Positions 15,851-23,301 of a stretch of DNA of 35,241 nucleotides are shown here, one piece after another. Every line of letters starts with the position of its first letter. The first letter of the stretch is position 1. Position numbers and translations under genes: made by a program. Location: the NCBI GenBank assembly GCA_021296255.1, contig JAGWAU010000032.1, positions 1 to 35,241 of the forward strand. The letters are read 5' to 3'. Under the pieces are notes generated by a model. It ran no database searches. It was not told the origin of the DNA and saw only the letters and a program-made list of their open reading frames with translations. Origin of the DNA: Alphaproteobacteria bacterium. Its GTDB lineage: Bacteria; Pseudomonadota; Alphaproteobacteria; UBA2966.

Positions 15851-16792
15851 CTACGCAACCTGCTGCTGAGTGCCGTCTTTGAGAGGTTTCAGAACGGCGA
15901 TGTGCTCAGGCGAGAGTCCGCAACACCCACCGATGATCCGGACGCCACCCTTGACCCATTCTGTGGCATACCGGAAGAACTCACTTGGCAAGATCACGTC
16001 CTCGAAGTGCCAGTGAGGCATCTTGAAGTAGCCGGAATCGGGATAGGCCATGAGTGGGCCCGTGAATCTGGTTCGCAGAACGGTGAGAGCATCACCGGTG
16101 ACATTCGGTTCGGAATGCATGACCCCGGCTGCTGCCACGTCAAAGTCGTCGAGCACCTCGACGATGTCTTCGAATGGAATCTCCTGCTCCCGCGTGAAGC
16201 TAAGGACCTCTCCGCCGATCCCCCTTCGCGCTGAAAATCCTGCCCATACGGGGAGATCAGTTTCCGCCGCCGCGGCGAAGACGTGGCGGAGCCGATCCGG
16301 GTCGTACATCATTTCCAAGATGATCAGGTCGCATCCCGCGTCACGCAGGAGTCCGGCGAGCTCCGCGAATGCGTCGGTCATCTCGGCCATGGGTCGCGCT
16401 CCGGTATCCGTCTTGGCGGCGGGGCCGATAAAGGGGCACATGTGAGAGAGGGAGCCGGCGACCAGAACGTCGGGGCGCCCGCTCGCCTCCCGCGCCCGAT
16501 GCGCTGTCATCACGGCAGTCCGGTTGATCTCTTCCAAGCGATCGGTGAGTCCCGCGGGTTTCAGCATCAGTCGCGATGATGCGAAGGTGTTCGCCGTGAC
16601 GATGTCCGCGCCCGCAGCAATGTAGTCGCAATGAATCTCCTCGAGCACGTCGGCATGCTCCAGCGTGGGGGGTCCGCACCAAGCTTCCGCATCCATGGGG
16701 ACGCCGCGACGCTCAAGTTCGGTTCCTATTCCGCCATCAAGGATTACCACGCCCCCGTTGTTCAGTCGCGCTTCCACGTCCGCATAGCTCAT
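15851..16792 (-). CDS. Homocysteine S-methyltransferase-family protein
   Basis: A 313-residue TIM-barrel protein of the Pfam S-methyl_trans family, which transfers methyl groups from betaine, S-methylmethionine or similar donors to homocysteine using zinc. Start motifs ILDGGIGTELERRG (17-30), DIVTANTF and the C-terminal IGGCCG (Cys290, Cys291) are clear. In characterised members the third zinc ligand is a Cys in a GxNC motif; here that place reads GVMHSEP, giving His226. The active site may therefore be Cys2His, or the reaction may differ. It is transcribed against the hydrolase gene and divergently from the YjbR-like gene. No SAM or cobalamin riboswitch was recognised in the 247 bases upstream. 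Confidence 0.88.
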   Translation of the reverse strand: MSYADVEARLNNGGVVILDGGIGTELERRGVPMDAEAWCGPPTLEHADVLEEIHCDYIAAGADIVTANTFASSRLMLKPAGLTDRLEEINRTAVMTAHRAREASGRPDVLVAGSLSHMCPFIGPAAKTDTGARPMAEMTDAFAELAGLLRDAGCDLIILEMMYDPDRLRHVFAAAAETDLPVWAGFSARRGIGGEVLSFTREQEIPFEDIVEVLDDFDVAAAGVMHSEPNVTGDALTVLRTRFTGPLMAYPDSGYFKMPHWHFEDVILPSEFFRYATEWVKGGVRIIGGCCGLSPEHIAVLKPLKDGTQQQVA

Positions 16793-17039
16793 GGTTCCGA
16801 CTCCCTAGCAGCATCACGCAACGATCTCACGGTCGATGAACACGGCCCGTGATACGGCGTCATTCTGTTCTCGGTTCGGTCTGCTGGCCAGTACTGCATC
16901 GGGAAAACTTTGGGATTCAGGAGTTGCCCGTGGTTGCTGTGTGACACCGGCGTGACAGACTGTGATTAGGGATCGCATTTGACAACAAGAACGCCTGATG
17001 CCGGGCGTATTTCCGGTTCGCAACTCCAGAGGATTTCGA

Positions 17040-17396
17040 GTGACCTACGACGAATTCAACGCCTTTTGTGAATCACTTTCCGCCACGACGTATGTGATGC
17101 AATGGGGCGGCTCGCACGTTTGGAAGGTCGGCGGCAAGGTATTCGCCATCGGCGGCTGGGCCGACGACCGGGAAGCGTACACGTTCAAAGTGAGTGAGAT
17201 CGCTTACGAAATGCTCAAGGATCTGCCAGGTCTGCGTCCGGCACCCTACCTCGCATCGCGCGGTATGAAGTGGATTCAGCACTATTCTGAGCCGGGATTG
17301 TCGGACGCGGACCTAAAGGATTATCTGCGTCAGTCTCACCGGATCGTTTCTCGGGGTCTCACCAAGAAAAAGCAAAAGGAACTGGGTCTCGCGTAA
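17040..17396 (+). CDS. MmcQ/YjbR-family protein
   Basis: A 118-residue YjbR/MmcQ protein. Features include VTYDEFNAFCESL at the start, KVGGKVFAIGGW (central strands with the Gly-Gly turn) and KVSEIAYEMLKDLPG, then a helical end with LRQSHRIV. The fold resembles a double-wing DNA-binding structure, but biochemical function is unproven. I chose the GTG at 17040, with AGAGGA six bases upstream; an ATG at 16998 is in frame but poorly supported. A TTGACA at 16979-16984 could be its -35 box, but the -10 region is weak. It is convergent with the downstream methyltransferase gene, 20 bases apart. Confidence 0.85.
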   Translation: MTYDEFNAFCESLSATTYVMQWGGSHVWKVGGKVFAIGGWADDREAYTFKVSEIAYEMLKDLPGLRPAPYLASRGMKWIQHYSEPGLSDADLKDYLRQSHRIVSRGLTKKKQKELGLA

Positions 17397-17416
17397 GGGC
17401 CGGGGCAATTCCATCC

Positions 17417-18241
17417 CTATTTCGTGCCCCAGGCGACCATATCGGCCGACTGGAGCTCGTAATGATCCCCCGCAAGGTAGACGGCGAACGCCTCGTCGAT
17501 AGCTGCATCCAGCTGAGACCGACCCTCGGCGTCGAGCGCTTTCAGCCGGGACCCGTATCGCCTTTCCAGTAGACTCCGCCAGAACTGCGAGCCACCTTCC
17601 CGGATCACGGTTCGCAGAACTTCCCTCTCCCCGACCTCGCTGAACCCGGCGGCATCGAACACCACCCTTAGCGAACCCGCATCGCGGAACCGGAGGCGCC
17701 TCGGTGGCGTCTCACCCGACTTCTCCGGGAGCGTGCTGCGGATCACGTTCGCCAACACGGCCGAAAGGGTGTTTCGTTCCTCGACCCCGTGGGTCATGAA
17801 ACCCGCTTTACCTGCGGGTTTCAGGACTCGCCGAGCTTCACGAAGGGTCTGCACCGCGTCTTCCGAAGACTGGAGTCCAAATCGGCACGTCACCGCATCG
17901 AACGTATCGTCGGCGAACGGCAGATCTTCCATCCGCGCGATCTCGAACGCCATGTTGCTCAATTCAAGCTTCGCCGCCCGGCGACGTGTGACTGCGAGCA
18001 TTTCACCGTGCGCGTCCAGCGCCGTTACGGAGCCTTTGGCTCCGACCTTCAGGGCGATACTGATGGCAGGCTCACCGCTTCCAGATGCTAGATCGAGTAC
18101 GTTGTCCCCCGACTCAGTACCGGTGATTTCTATGAGAATCTGATTGAGCTCATCGGTGACCGACTCGCCTTCAGGCGCGTGCTTGTCCCATAAGGCGGCA
18201 CGAGCCGCCCACTCCTCCCGTGACGAAGATGTGCTCATCAT
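17417..18241 (-). CDS. Class I SAM-dependent methyltransferase (UbiE-like)
   Basis: A 274-residue Rossmann-fold methyltransferase. Motif I is VLDLASGSGEPAISIAL (about 48-64), followed by the acidic TALDAHGEML and motif IV region LPFADDTFDAVTCRFGL. The C-terminal part (about 170-274) is helical and probably determines substrate. The nearest recognisable pattern is UbiE/COQ5 C-methyltransferase, but key ubiquinone-specific features cannot be judged from this alone, so the substrate is left open. GAGG lies 8 bases before the ATG at 18241. It is downstream of the two nudC-like genes on the same strand, with a 117-base gap containing a hairpin. Confidence 0.85.
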   Translation of the reverse strand: MMSTSSSREEWAARAALWDKHAPEGESVTDELNQILIEITGTESGDNVLDLASGSGEPAISIALKVGAKGSVTALDAHGEMLAVTRRRAAKLELSNMAFEIARMEDLPFADDTFDAVTCRFGLQSSEDAVQTLREARRVLKPAGKAGFMTHGVEERNTLSAVLANVIRSTLPEKSGETPPRRLRFRDAGSLRVVFDAAGFSEVGEREVLRTVIREGGSQFWRSLLERRYGSRLKALDAEGRSQLDAAIDEAFAVYLAGDHYELQSADMVAWGTK

Positions 18242-18278
18242 GTGACTGTCCTCACGATCCGAAATCTAGCTGAGCGAA

Positions 18279-18295
18279 TTGGGGTCGAACCCCAA
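18279..18295. repeat. Short hairpin between nudC-like and methyltransferase genes
   Basis: TTGGGG, a 5-base centre and CCCCAA form a perfect inverted repeat in the 117-base gap between the downstream nudC-like gene and the methyltransferase. On the minus-strand transcript the loop is TTCGA, close to a stable UUCG type. There is no T-run. It may be an intercistronic stabiliser or weak terminator. Confidence 0.4.
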
Positions 18296-18358
18296 GTCCG
18301 ACCTCAGCGTTCTGGCATTCCTTGTCGTCCGCGACGGTGGGGCGCCGAAGGCAAATGG

Positions 18359-19303
18359 TCACCCGTTGTCGATCCACCACGCCGCCAGCTGGTGGGCGAT
18401 GGACGCGGGGAAGGGCAGATGGAAGGTACCGCCTTCTGGCTGTCCCGATTTGATGAGTTCGATCCCCTCCCGCACCTGATCACGCGTAAACCACGCGGCG
18501 TCCTCAACTTCCCGTGTGTCCACCTTCAGATCTTCGCTGACGGCTCGGCCGATGCAACCGATCATCAGCGACGACGGAAAGGGCCAGGGCTGGGACGAGT
18601 GGTACATCACGTCTCCCACTCGCACGCCCGTCTCTTCGAAAACCTCGCGCCGCACTGCTTCTTCGATCGTCTCTCCGGGATCCATGAATCCCGCCAGCGT
18701 TGAGAACATGCCGGGCACCCAGAACGACTGGCGGCCCAGGAGAGCCATATCGTCCTTGACCACCATCATGATCACCACAGGGTCTGTGCGCGGGAAATGT
18801 CGCGCACCGCAGGCCTCGTTGGGACAATCGCGCCGGTATCCCCCATCCGACAACTCCGAGGGAGTCCCGCACTGCGCGCAATGTCTGTGTCGTTCATGCC
18901 AGCCGATCAGTGTGCGCGCCTGCGCCGCGATAGAGGTTTCGTTCGCGGGTAGCCGGGACGCGAGTCCCCGCACTTCCTCGAACGTGCCCGCGCCCCTCAG
19001 GTGTGGACCCGTTTTCGTTGGATCGGCTTCGCCGTCGAGTCCTGTCGCAAATCTGGCGGCTTCCCCGTCAAGACCGAGAAAAATCACCTCATTGGAGCGG
19101 GGATCGTCCGTCAAGCCGTCGGTAGTCTGCCAAGCGAGGTTGGTCGCTGTACCCGTCGTGACCAGAACCTTAAGCTGCCAAAGCGGCAGCATCTTGCTGT
19201 CAGATCTTGCCAAGAGTTCTTGCAAGGCGGCCGGATCTCGTCGGAGATGTGCTGCACGATTCAGCGGACTCCCCGCGAATATGTGAGGTTCCGCCCGGAT
19301 CAC
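18359..19303 (-). CDS. nudC: NudC-type NAD(H) diphosphatase/decapping Nudix hydrolase, downstream copy
   Basis: NudC enzymes cleave NADH/NAD+ to NMN(H) and AMP and, in E. coli, remove NAD caps from RNA. This 314-residue copy is complete: an N-terminal domain, a zinc ribbon (Cys142, Cys145, Cys160, Cys165), a full Nudix box (205-227, GFMDPGETIEEAVRREVFEE then TG) and the NADH-specific motif SQPWPFPSS (237-245). Its ATG overlaps the stop of the upstream paralogue by 4 bases, so the pair should be translationally coupled. Residues just before the Nudix box (RQSFWVPGMFSTLAGF) differ from the upstream copy, hinting at different substrate preference. The catalytic residues are intact in both. Confidence 0.92.
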   Translation of the reverse strand: MIRAEPHIFAGSPLNRAAHLRRDPAALQELLARSDSKMLPLWQLKVLVTTGTATNLAWQTTDGLTDDPRSNEVIFLGLDGEAARFATGLDGEADPTKTGPHLRGAGTFEEVRGLASRLPANETSIAAQARTLIGWHERHRHCAQCGTPSELSDGGYRRDCPNEACGARHFPRTDPVVIMMVVKDDMALLGRQSFWVPGMFSTLAGFMDPGETIEEAVRREVFEETGVRVGDVMYHSSQPWPFPSSLMIGCIGRAVSEDLKVDTREVEDAAWFTRDQVREGIELIKSGQPEGGTFHLPFPASIAHQLAAWWIDNG

Positions 19304-20253
19304 GAGAACGTGCCCTCTTCGACCCAGGTCTTGATCAGGTGGTGGGCGATGGCATCCGGGGGCGGGATCTCCAGGCTACCGTGCGGCGCCATGTGATTGG
19401 GGTCTTCAAAGCAGGCACGAACCTCCTCTCGGGTCAGCCACCGAGCGTCCTGGAGTTCTTCGGGATCAATGTTGATCTCCTCGCTTTCGGCCTCGCCGAT
19501 GCAACCGATCATCAGCGATGACGGAAAAGGCCAGGGCTGGGAGGAATGATAGGTCACGGGACCGACGGTGATTCCGGTCTCCTCCAAGACCTCACGCCGT
19601 ACCGCCTCTTCAATCGATTCGCCGGGTTCCACGAAACCGGCCAACGCGGAATACCGCTTGCGCGTCGGAAACCGTTTGCTGCGTCCGAGCAGACAGCGGT
19701 CCTCCCGTGCAGCGAGCATGATGACGACGGGATCCGTGCGCGGGAAATGTTGTGTCCTGCAGGTCTCGTTCCGGCAGACCCGCAGATATCCGGCCTCGCT
19801 GGGCTTTGTGGGGGAGCCGCAGGCCGCACAGAAACCATGTCGGTCGTGCCAGTCTATGAGAGCCCGCGACTGAGCCAGAATGGCCGCCTCGCCGGCCGGA
19901 ATGTCGGACGCCAGCCGTCGTGTCTCCACAAAGCGGCCCTGACCCACGAGCACTCCCGCCGCTGTCGGGTCTTCCTCGCCCTTTGTGCCGGCGGCGAAGC
20001 GTGGAGCGCCCTCTTCAAGACCGAGAAAGACGAGATTTGCGTCATCTCCCGCAAATGCGGGCAGACCCGCTAGCGGTTGCCAAGCGAGACGAGGCTCGGG
20101 TTCCGTCGTCACCAGCGCCTGGAGATTCCAGAAAGGGAGGAAGCGGCTCTGCGGCAATCCGATCAGACGATCGAGCTCCTCGGGCTCGCGCCGGGTGTTC
20201 GCGGCGCGATCCAAGGGATTCCCCGCGAACGTGTGCGGCCCGGTGTGCATCAT
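19300..20253 (-). CDS. nudC: NudC-type NAD(H) diphosphatase/decapping Nudix hydrolase, upstream copy
   Basis: The upstream member of the tandem pair, 317 residues. It has the same architecture: N-terminal domain opening with HTFAGNPLDRAANTRREP, zinc ribbon Cys142, Cys145, Cys160 and Cys165 (CAACG and CRNETC), Nudix box at 206-228 (GFVEPGESIEEAVRREVLEE then TG) and SQPWPFPSS. The segment HFPRTDPVVIM and the stretch SQPWPFPSSLMIGCIG are shared word for word with the downstream copy, while the N-terminal thirds are much more diverged. The pre-Nudix stretch YSALAGFVEPGE is closer to the canonical E. coli form. It starts 143 bases from, and divergent to, the SRP RNA gene. Confidence 0.92.
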   Translation of the reverse strand: MMHTGPHTFAGNPLDRAANTRREPEELDRLIGLPQSRFLPFWNLQALVTTEPEPRLAWQPLAGLPAFAGDDANLVFLGLEEGAPRFAAGTKGEEDPTAAGVLVGQGRFVETRRLASDIPAGEAAILAQSRALIDWHDRHGFCAACGSPTKPSEAGYLRVCRNETCRTQHFPRTDPVVIMLAAREDRCLLGRSKRFPTRKRYSALAGFVEPGESIEEAVRREVLEETGITVGPVTYHSSQPWPFPSSLMIGCIGEAESEEINIDPEELQDARWLTREEVRACFEDPNHMAPHGSLEIPPPDAIAHHLIKTWVEEGTFS

Positions 20254-20290
20254 CCAGGGTTGCCAAGGACATTGGATGGGTTAGACAGGG

Positions 20291-20325
20291 GCCAAATTGG
20301 CACAGAGGGTTGTCTGCGACAACCC
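20291..20325. repeat. Two adjacent inverted repeats in the nudC-SRP RNA intergenic region
   Basis: GCCAA-A-TTGGC (20291-20301) is followed 5 bases later by GGGTTGTC-TGC-GACAACCC (20307-20325), a perfect 8-bp stem with a 3-base loop. Neither is followed by a T-run on either strand. They lie 38-72 bases upstream of the nudC pair and 36 bases before the SRP RNA promoter, so they could be operators or a leader structure. Only the symmetry is seen. Confidence 0.45.
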
Positions 20326-20360
20326 GACGTACAGGCTCTTGAAGGGGGTGGTCCGCATGC

Positions 20361-20389
20361 TTGTCTTCCAGTCGTGAAACGCCGATAGT
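20361..20389 (+). promoter_or_regulatory. Promoter of the SRP RNA gene
   Basis: TTGTCT (20361-20366), a 17-base spacer and GATAGT (20384-20389) match the -35 and -10 boxes at four of six positions each. Seven bases downstream is position 20396, exactly where the SRP RNA helix begins (GGGAGG). The spacing and agreement with the RNA end make this a credible housekeeping promoter. Confidence 0.6.
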
Positions 20390-20395
20390 GTGAGT

Positions 20396-20495
20396 GGGAG
20401 GTTGGCTGGTGGACGGGCCACTTCGCCAACCCGGTCAGGTCCGGAAGGAAGCAGCCGTAACGATGTTGGTCCGGGTCGTCTGTCCAATCTCCTGC
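20396..20495 (+). ncRNA. ffs: Signal recognition particle RNA (4.5S type)
   Basis: The small bacterial SRP RNA, which with Ffh targets ribosomes to the membrane. The universally conserved domain IV is plainly visible at 20432-20456 (CGGTCAGGTCCGGAAGGA then AGCAGCC), containing the GGAA tetraloop and the asymmetric Ffh-binding loops. The ends pair: GGAGGTTGG (20397-20405) with CCAATCTCC (20484-20492), nine pairs with one G-U. Size is about 100 nt, the small form without an Alu domain. It precedes dnaX by about 70 bases, a conserved alphaproteobacterial order. Exact ends are inferred from pairing. Confidence 0.95.
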
Positions 20496-20566
20496 CTCAG
20501 CCCTGCCGACCGGGTGACCCGGATCCGCAACATTGCCGCGCGAGGAACACTGGCCGCCAGGACACC

Positions 20567-22345
20567 ATGACCGATACTTCAGCGTCGTCCCCTTACCGTG
20601 TTCTTGCGCGCAAGTATCGGCCTCAGACGTTCACTGACCTCGTCGGCCAGGAGGTCATGGTGCGTACGCTCACCAGCGCGATACGGACCGAGCGGCTGCC
20701 GCATGCCTTCGTACTGACGGGTGTTCGCGGAGTCGGCAAGACCTCGACGGCACGCATCATCGCCAAGGCGATGAATTGTACGGGCCGTGGCGATGGGCCG
20801 ACGGAGGACCCCTGCGGTACGTGCGAGCACTGCGTGGCCATTTCGGAAGACCGGCACGTCGACGTGCTCGAAATGGACGCCGCCAGCCACACGGGTGTTG
20901 ATGGTATTCGCGACCTCATCGATGGCGTGCGCTATGCACCGGTCTCGGGCAGATACAAGGTCTACATCATCGACGAGGTTCACATGCTGTCGACCAACGC
21001 GTTCAATGCGTTGCTGAAGACGCTGGAAGAACCACCGCCGCATGCGATGTTCGTGTTTGCGACGACCGAGGTCCGCCGCATACCCGTAACCGTGTTGTCG
21101 CGATGCATGCGTTTCGACCTTCGACGTATCGAGGCCGAATCGCTCGTGGATCACCTTGCCCGGATTTGCGAGCACGAAGTCATCGAGATCGAAAGAGGCG
21201 CGCTGGATATCATTGCCCGAGCGGCGGAAGGATCGGTGCGCGACGCCCTGTCGCTTCTCGACCAGGCCGCAACACTGGCGGGTGAGGACGTCTCGGTCGA
21301 CCGCGTTCGGGACATGCTGGGTCTGGCCGATCGCGTCCAAATGTACGGGCTGTTGGAACAAGTGTTGCATGGCCACGTCGCCGCGGCGCTGGGCACATTC
21401 AGTGAACTCGTCGGCGCGGGAGCCGAACCCGACCTCATCGTGGAGGATCTTCTCACGCTGACCCATTGGCTGACTCGGGTAAAGGTGGTTCCGGACTCGC
21501 TCAAGGATCCCGCCGTGGCCGAGACAGATCGCACGCGCGGCGAGCGCCTGGCGACCAATCTCTCCATGCCGATACTGACTCGGGCTTGGCAGATATTGCT
21601 CAAGGGGTTGAGCGAGGTGAGATCGGCGCCCTCTCCAAGCGAGGCGGCCGAAATGGTCATCGTGCGTCTCGGTTACGCGGCGAGTCTGCCCGTGCCGGCG
21701 GAGATCATTCGTCAACTGAGAGAGGCGGACAGCGGCGCGATGGCCACCGAACCGGGCGATACATCCGACACGGTCGTTCGGTCGGTGGCGACGTCTTCGG
21801 TTACGGGGGACGCCACGCTTCCCGCCACGGCCGAAAGTGCGGCTGCAATGGCGGTGCCCCCCCTCACTCAGGAATCAGATCCCGTGCTGACCGGGCAGGA
21901 GGCTTCGCAGTCAGCTCACGGACGGGCCCTGCCCGATTTCGACTCCGTCATCGCCTTCGTTCGTGAAATGAAGGAGCCGATCCTTGAAACGAATTTGCGG
22001 AATAATGTTCATCTCGTCAGTTTTGCGCCCGGCCGGATCGAACTGAGATTGGACGACAAGGCTGAGCGTGATCTGACCAGCCGTCTCGGAACGTTGTTGA
22101 GCGAGGGCACGGGGCGCCGTTGGGTGGTTTCGGTTTCGCAGGCCGAGGGCGCTCCGACGTTGAACCAGCAGGCAGTATCGGCGGAACGGGATCGCCGCGC
22201 CCAGATCGAGCAACACCCATTAGTACGAAAGGCGTTGGACCCCTTTCCGGGCGCCGAGGTTCGAGAGATCCGGGACGTGACGTTGGTGCCCTCCGCGGAC
22301 GCCGACGAGATATCCGAGGTCCTCAAGGAAGAGGAAGAATCTTAG
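20567..22345 (+). CDS. dnaX: DNA polymerase III subunit gamma/tau
   Basis: DnaX is the clamp-loader ATPase; the tau form also bridges polymerase cores and DnaB. The 592-residue protein opens with YRVLARKYRPQTFTDLVGQE, has Walker A GVRGVGKTS, a four-Cys zinc module (in CTGRGDGPTEDPCGTCEHC), Walker B YIIDEVHML and the sensor region EEPPPHAMFVFATTE. The C-terminal tau domains (about 370-592) are acidic and variable. The ATG at 20567 is preceded by CAGGA; the reading frame continues upstream through the SRP RNA, which cannot be coding. ybaB and recR follow closely, forming the conserved dnaX-ybaB-recR unit. Confidence 0.96.
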   Translation: MTDTSASSPYRVLARKYRPQTFTDLVGQEVMVRTLTSAIRTERLPHAFVLTGVRGVGKTSTARIIAKAMNCTGRGDGPTEDPCGTCEHCVAISEDRHVDVLEMDAASHTGVDGIRDLIDGVRYAPVSGRYKVYIIDEVHMLSTNAFNALLKTLEEPPPHAMFVFATTEVRRIPVTVLSRCMRFDLRRIEAESLVDHLARICEHEVIEIERGALDIIARAAEGSVRDALSLLDQAATLAGEDVSVDRVRDMLGLADRVQMYGLLEQVLHGHVAAALGTFSELVGAGAEPDLIVEDLLTLTHWLTRVKVVPDSLKDPAVAETDRTRGERLATNLSMPILTRAWQILLKGLSEVRSAPSPSEAAEMVIVRLGYAASLPVPAEIIRQLREADSGAMATEPGDTSDTVVRSVATSSVTGDATLPATAESAAAMAVPPLTQESDPVLTGQEASQSAHGRALPDFDSVIAFVREMKEPILETNLRNNVHLVSFAPGRIELRLDDKAERDLTSRLGTLLSEGTGRRWVVSVSQAEGAPTLNQQAVSAERDRRAQIEQHPLVRKALDPFPGAEVREIRDVTLVPSADADEISEVLKEEEES

Positions 22346-22363
22346 GAACTGAGAGGAACTGTC

Positions 22364-22687
22364 ATGCGCAACCTGGGTGACATGATGAAGCAGGCGCAGG
22401 AGATGCAGGCCAAGATGGGCGAAGCCCAGGAGCGAATCGGGGCCATGCAGGTCACCGGGGCTTCGGGTGGCGGTATGGTCGAAGTGACGTTGTCCGGCAA
22501 AGGGGACATGCGGATGGTTCAAATCGATCCATCCTTGCTCGGACGGGACGACAAGGAGGTGCTTGAGGACCTTATCGTCGCCGCGCATAACGATGCGAAG
22601 GCCAAGGCGGAAGAGCTGGTACAGGAAGAGATGGCGAAGGTGACGGGCGCGCTTAAATTACCGCCGGGCTTCAAGCTGCCGTTTTGA
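22364..22687 (+). CDS. ybaB: YbaB/EbfC-family nucleoid-associated protein
   Basis: A 107-residue YbaB/EbfC protein, a small dimeric DNA-binding nucleoid protein. It begins [20 protein letters not shown], has the central strands [25 protein letters not shown] and ends [12 protein letters not shown], all typical. AGAGGA lies about 9 bases before the ATG. It sits 18 bases after dnaX and 19 before recR, the standard arrangement linking it to DNA replication and repair genes, although its precise function remains uncertain in the family. Confidence 0.95.
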   Translation: MRNLGDMMKQAQEMQAKMGEAQERIGAMQVTGASGGGMVEVTLSGKGDMRMVQIDPSLLGRDDKEVLEDLIVAAHNDAKAKAEELVQEEMAKVTGALKLPPGFKLPF

Positions 22688-22706
22688 TGGCATTTGCCCT
22701 CCTAGC

Positions 22707-23300
22707 ATGCGCGACGGTCACATCGAACGCCTGATCCAGTTGCTGGCCCGGATTCCCGGTCTGGGTCCGCGCTCCGCACGCCGCGCCGCTTTGCATCTCA
22801 TCAAGCGGAAGGACACGCTCCTCGAACCGCTCGCCCAGGCCCTGAACACCGTCGCGGGCGCCGTTCATCCCTGCTCGATGTGTGGAAACCTGGATGCTCA
22901 GGACCCCTGTCGGGTCTGCGTGGATGCCCGCAGGGATCCGTCTCAGATCTGCGTGGTCGAAGAAGTCGCGGACCTTTGGGCATTGGAACGTGCCGGTGTG
23001 TTTCGCGGCCGATATCAGGTGCTGGGTGGTACGCTGTCCGCGCTGGACGGCGTCGGACCGGAGGATCTCAACATTGCCAGCTTGATCACCCGCGCGAGGA
23101 CACCGGAGGTCAAGGAAATCATCCTCGCCCTCAACGCGACCGTCGACGGTCAGACCACGGCCCATTACATTCATGACTGTCTCGCGGGGTGCGACGTCAA
23201 AGTGTCGCAACTCGCCCACGGCGTTCCCGTGGGAGGCGAACTCGACTATCTCGATGATGGAACCATTGGAGCGGCGCTGAAATCCCGCCAGCCGATGTAG
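22707..23300 (+). CDS. recR: Recombination mediator protein RecR
   Basis: RecR acts with RecF and RecO to load RecA on SSB-coated gapped DNA. The 197-residue protein has the N-terminal helix-hairpin-helix ([18 protein letters not shown], 14-31), the four-Cys zinc finger (CSMCGN and CRVCVD), the Toprim domain beginning [15 protein letters not shown], and a C-terminal [16 protein letters not shown] that is the Walker-B-like family end. Length is standard. It ends one base before the convergent rmuC stop, so the two transcripts run into each other. Confidence 0.96.
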   Translation: MRDGHIERLIQLLARIPGLGPRSARRAALHLIKRKDTLLEPLAQALNTVAGAVHPCSMCGNLDAQDPCRVCVDARRDPSQICVVEEVADLWALERAGVFRGRYQVLGGTLSALDGVGPEDLNIASLITRARTPEVKEIILALNATVDGQTTAHYIHDCLAGCDVKVSQLAHGVPVGGELDYLDDGTIGAALKSRQPM

Positions 23301-23301
23301 A

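Noticed and set aside
16793..17039. A SAM-type riboswitch ahead of the homocysteine methyltransferase-family gene
   Set aside because: I looked for SAM-II-like conserved pieces in the minus-strand leader and saw none.
18279..18295. A TCGA-containing GC hairpin that resembles a tRNA T-arm
   Set aside because: The loop is 5 bases instead of 7 and no acceptor, D or anticodon arm can be built around it.
20579..21715. A 378-codon minus-strand frame opposite dnaX
   Set aside because: It lies fully within the conserved ATPase part of dnaX and encodes no recognisable domain.
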